23,288 nucleotides of DNA from JABFRZ01 sp031413955 (lineage in GTDB: Bacteria > Planctomycetota > UBA1135 > GCA-002686595), in the NCBI GenBank assembly GCA_031413955.1, contig JANOGB010000530.1:1-23288 (forward strand), given 5' to 3'. The notes below the pieces were generated by a model, which was given only the letters and a program-made list of their open reading frames with translations, did no database searches and had not been told where the DNA came from. Positions 22,358 to 23,288 of the stretch are shown one piece after another; position 1 is the stretch's first letter, and the number at the start of each line of letters is the position of its first letter. The position numbers and the translations under genes were made by a program.

Positions 22358-23288
22358 ATGGAGGGACGCTCGCCTGTTGATCCGGATGGTCTGTTCGCAG
22401 ACTGGCTTTCCACGCGGGGAGGCAGCGGCACTCAGGACTTCGAGGCGTTCCTTGAGGTGCACGCGAGTCATGAGTTGGCGTTGCGCGAGCTGAACGCACA
22501 ATGGGAGCGAGTCGAGGGCCTGATGCGTCGCGCGGGCCTCGGCGGATCGCTCTCGCAGCGCCTGGTCGAGCGCTTCGGCGCGGATGTCGAGCCCGAGATT
22601 TCGCTGCACGCCAAGGAGGACCACGCCCAGGGAGACACAGAACAGAAGGCCGCGCCCTTCACCGACAGCGTCCTGCAGCGCCTGACCGGCCGCTCGGTCG
22701 CCGCCGGCCGCTACCAGATCCGCGGCGAGATCGCGCGTGGCGGGATGGGGGTCGTGCTGCGCGTGTGGGACGAGGACCTGCGCCGCAGCCTCGCAATGAA
22801 GGTGATCCTCGGGAAGGGCGAGGCGAGTACCGGCGGCGGCACACCGCCGGTGGACACCCGCCTGCTCGCGCGCTTCCTCGAGGAGGCGCAGGTCACCGGC
22901 CAGCTCGATCACCCCGGCATCGTCCCGGTGCACGAGCTCGGGCTGGATGCGAGCGGCCAGGTCTACTTCACGATGAAGCTCGTCAAGGGCCAGACGCTGA
23001 AGGACGTTTTCGACCTGGTGCGCGACGCGCAAGAGGGCTGGACGCGCACGCGCGCGCTGGGCGTGCTGCTGAAGGTCTGCGAGGCCATGGCCTACGCCCA
23101 CGACAAGGGCGTGATCCACCGCGACCTGAAGCCCGGCAACGTGATGGTCGGGAAGTACGGCGAGGTCTACGTCATGGACTGGGGCCTGGCGCGCGTGCTC
23201 GGCCAGCAGGACGAGCGCGACCTGCGCATCCGCGCGGACGCGCCGCGCGCGACGAGCGAGCTCCTCTCCGAACGCGCCGCCAGCCGCG
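22358..23288 (+). CDS. Hanks-type serine/threonine protein kinase, 3' end outside the window
   Basis: ATG 22358 opens a frame that runs off the window, with 310 codons visible. Residues 1-115 are a helical acidic N-terminal extension without a recognised domain. The kinase domain starts at RYQIRGEIARGGMGVV (G-loop about 123-132). ATP-binding Lys148 (LAMKVI), the alpha-C glutamate region FLEEAQVTGQLDHPGIV, catalytic loop HRDLKPGN (Asp256) and metal-binding DWG (Asp274) instead of DFG are all present. DWG is common, to my knowledge, in planctomycete and related bacterial kinases. A Gly-rich insertion (EASTGGGTPPVD) separates the Lys strand from helix C. It should phosphorylate Ser/Thr in the cytosol; many relatives carry a membrane helix and repeat sensor domains further on, which cannot be seen here. 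The start fits because no earlier in-frame start precedes a coherent sequence. Confidence 0.92.
   Translation, partial: MEGRSPVDPDGLFADWLSTRGGSGTQDFEAFLEVHASHELALRELNAQWERVEGLMRRAGLGGSLSQRLVERFGADVEPEISLHAKEDHAQGDTEQKAAPFTDSVLQRLTGRSVAAGRYQIRGEIARGGMGVVLRVWDEDLRRSLAMKVILGKGEASTGGGTPPVDTRLLARFLEEAQVTGQLDHPGIVPVHELGLDASGQVYFTMKLVKGQTLKDVFDLVRDAQEGWTRTRALGVLLKVCEAMAYAHDKGVIHRDLKPGNVMVGKYGEVYVMDWGLARVLGQQDERDLRIRADAPRATSELLSERAASR

Overview
The window is uniformly GC-rich with densely packed genes. The organism is most likely a member of the Planctomycetota. This is inference from gene content. The markers are a Ser/Thr kinase whose DFG motif reads DWG, an H-X9-DG protein, an ECF sigma factor fused into an operon with a large non-zinc-finger partner, and secreted tandem paralogues ending in a beta-rich domain I associate with that phylum. 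No rRNA, tRNA, CRISPR array, integrase or transposase gene was seen.

Layout. 2-2789 (+): two tandem paralogous secreted proteins, the first cut by the window edge. 2811-10762 (-): a closely spaced five-gene run. In transcription order it encodes a prolyl oligopeptidase lipoprotein, an H-X9-DG exported protein (1-nt overlap), a MogA-type molybdopterin adenylyltransferase, and two tandem membrane spermidine-synthase-like proteins. 10867-11541 (+): an exported PepSY-like/FKBP fusion. 11661-12485 (-): an alpha/beta-hydrolase-fold protein that closely matches cofactor-free HOD-type dioxygenases. 12537-13841 (+): a Tat-type exported class V aminotransferase-like enzyme. 13982-18859 (-): a four-gene envelope-sensing operon of ECF sigma factor, a single-pass protein with FecR-like and carboxypeptidase-regulatory-like repeats, and two tandem TPR proteins. 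19137-19628 (+): a DinB-like protein, followed by a decapitated DUF2283-like remnant. 19861-21738 (-): a GH20 hexosaminidase. 21757-22259 (-): a ParE/RelE toxin and its antitoxin. 22358-23288 (+): a Ser/Thr kinase cut by the window end.

Two families of palindromic repeats stand out. Family 1 is a roughly 26-bp hairpin module. It occurs singly at 10781, as head-to-head pairs at both convergent junctions 11547-11650 and 13849-13973, and as a diverged copy inside a coding region at 18053. Family 2 is a longer imperfect inverted repeat at 18919-19104, with an inverted second copy at about 19700-19862. The two family 2 copies bracket the DinB gene, and the second truncates the DUF2283-like gene. 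An 11-mer (GGCTCCGTACT) links four intergenic sites. Three tandem gene duplications (secreted pair, spermidine-synthase-like pair, TPR pair) in 23 kb are also notable.

The strongest candidates for something new are the sigma/receptor/TPR operon, the HOD-like enzyme, and the repeat family that has hit genes. All function calls come from reading motifs and remembered family sequences; no database search was run.
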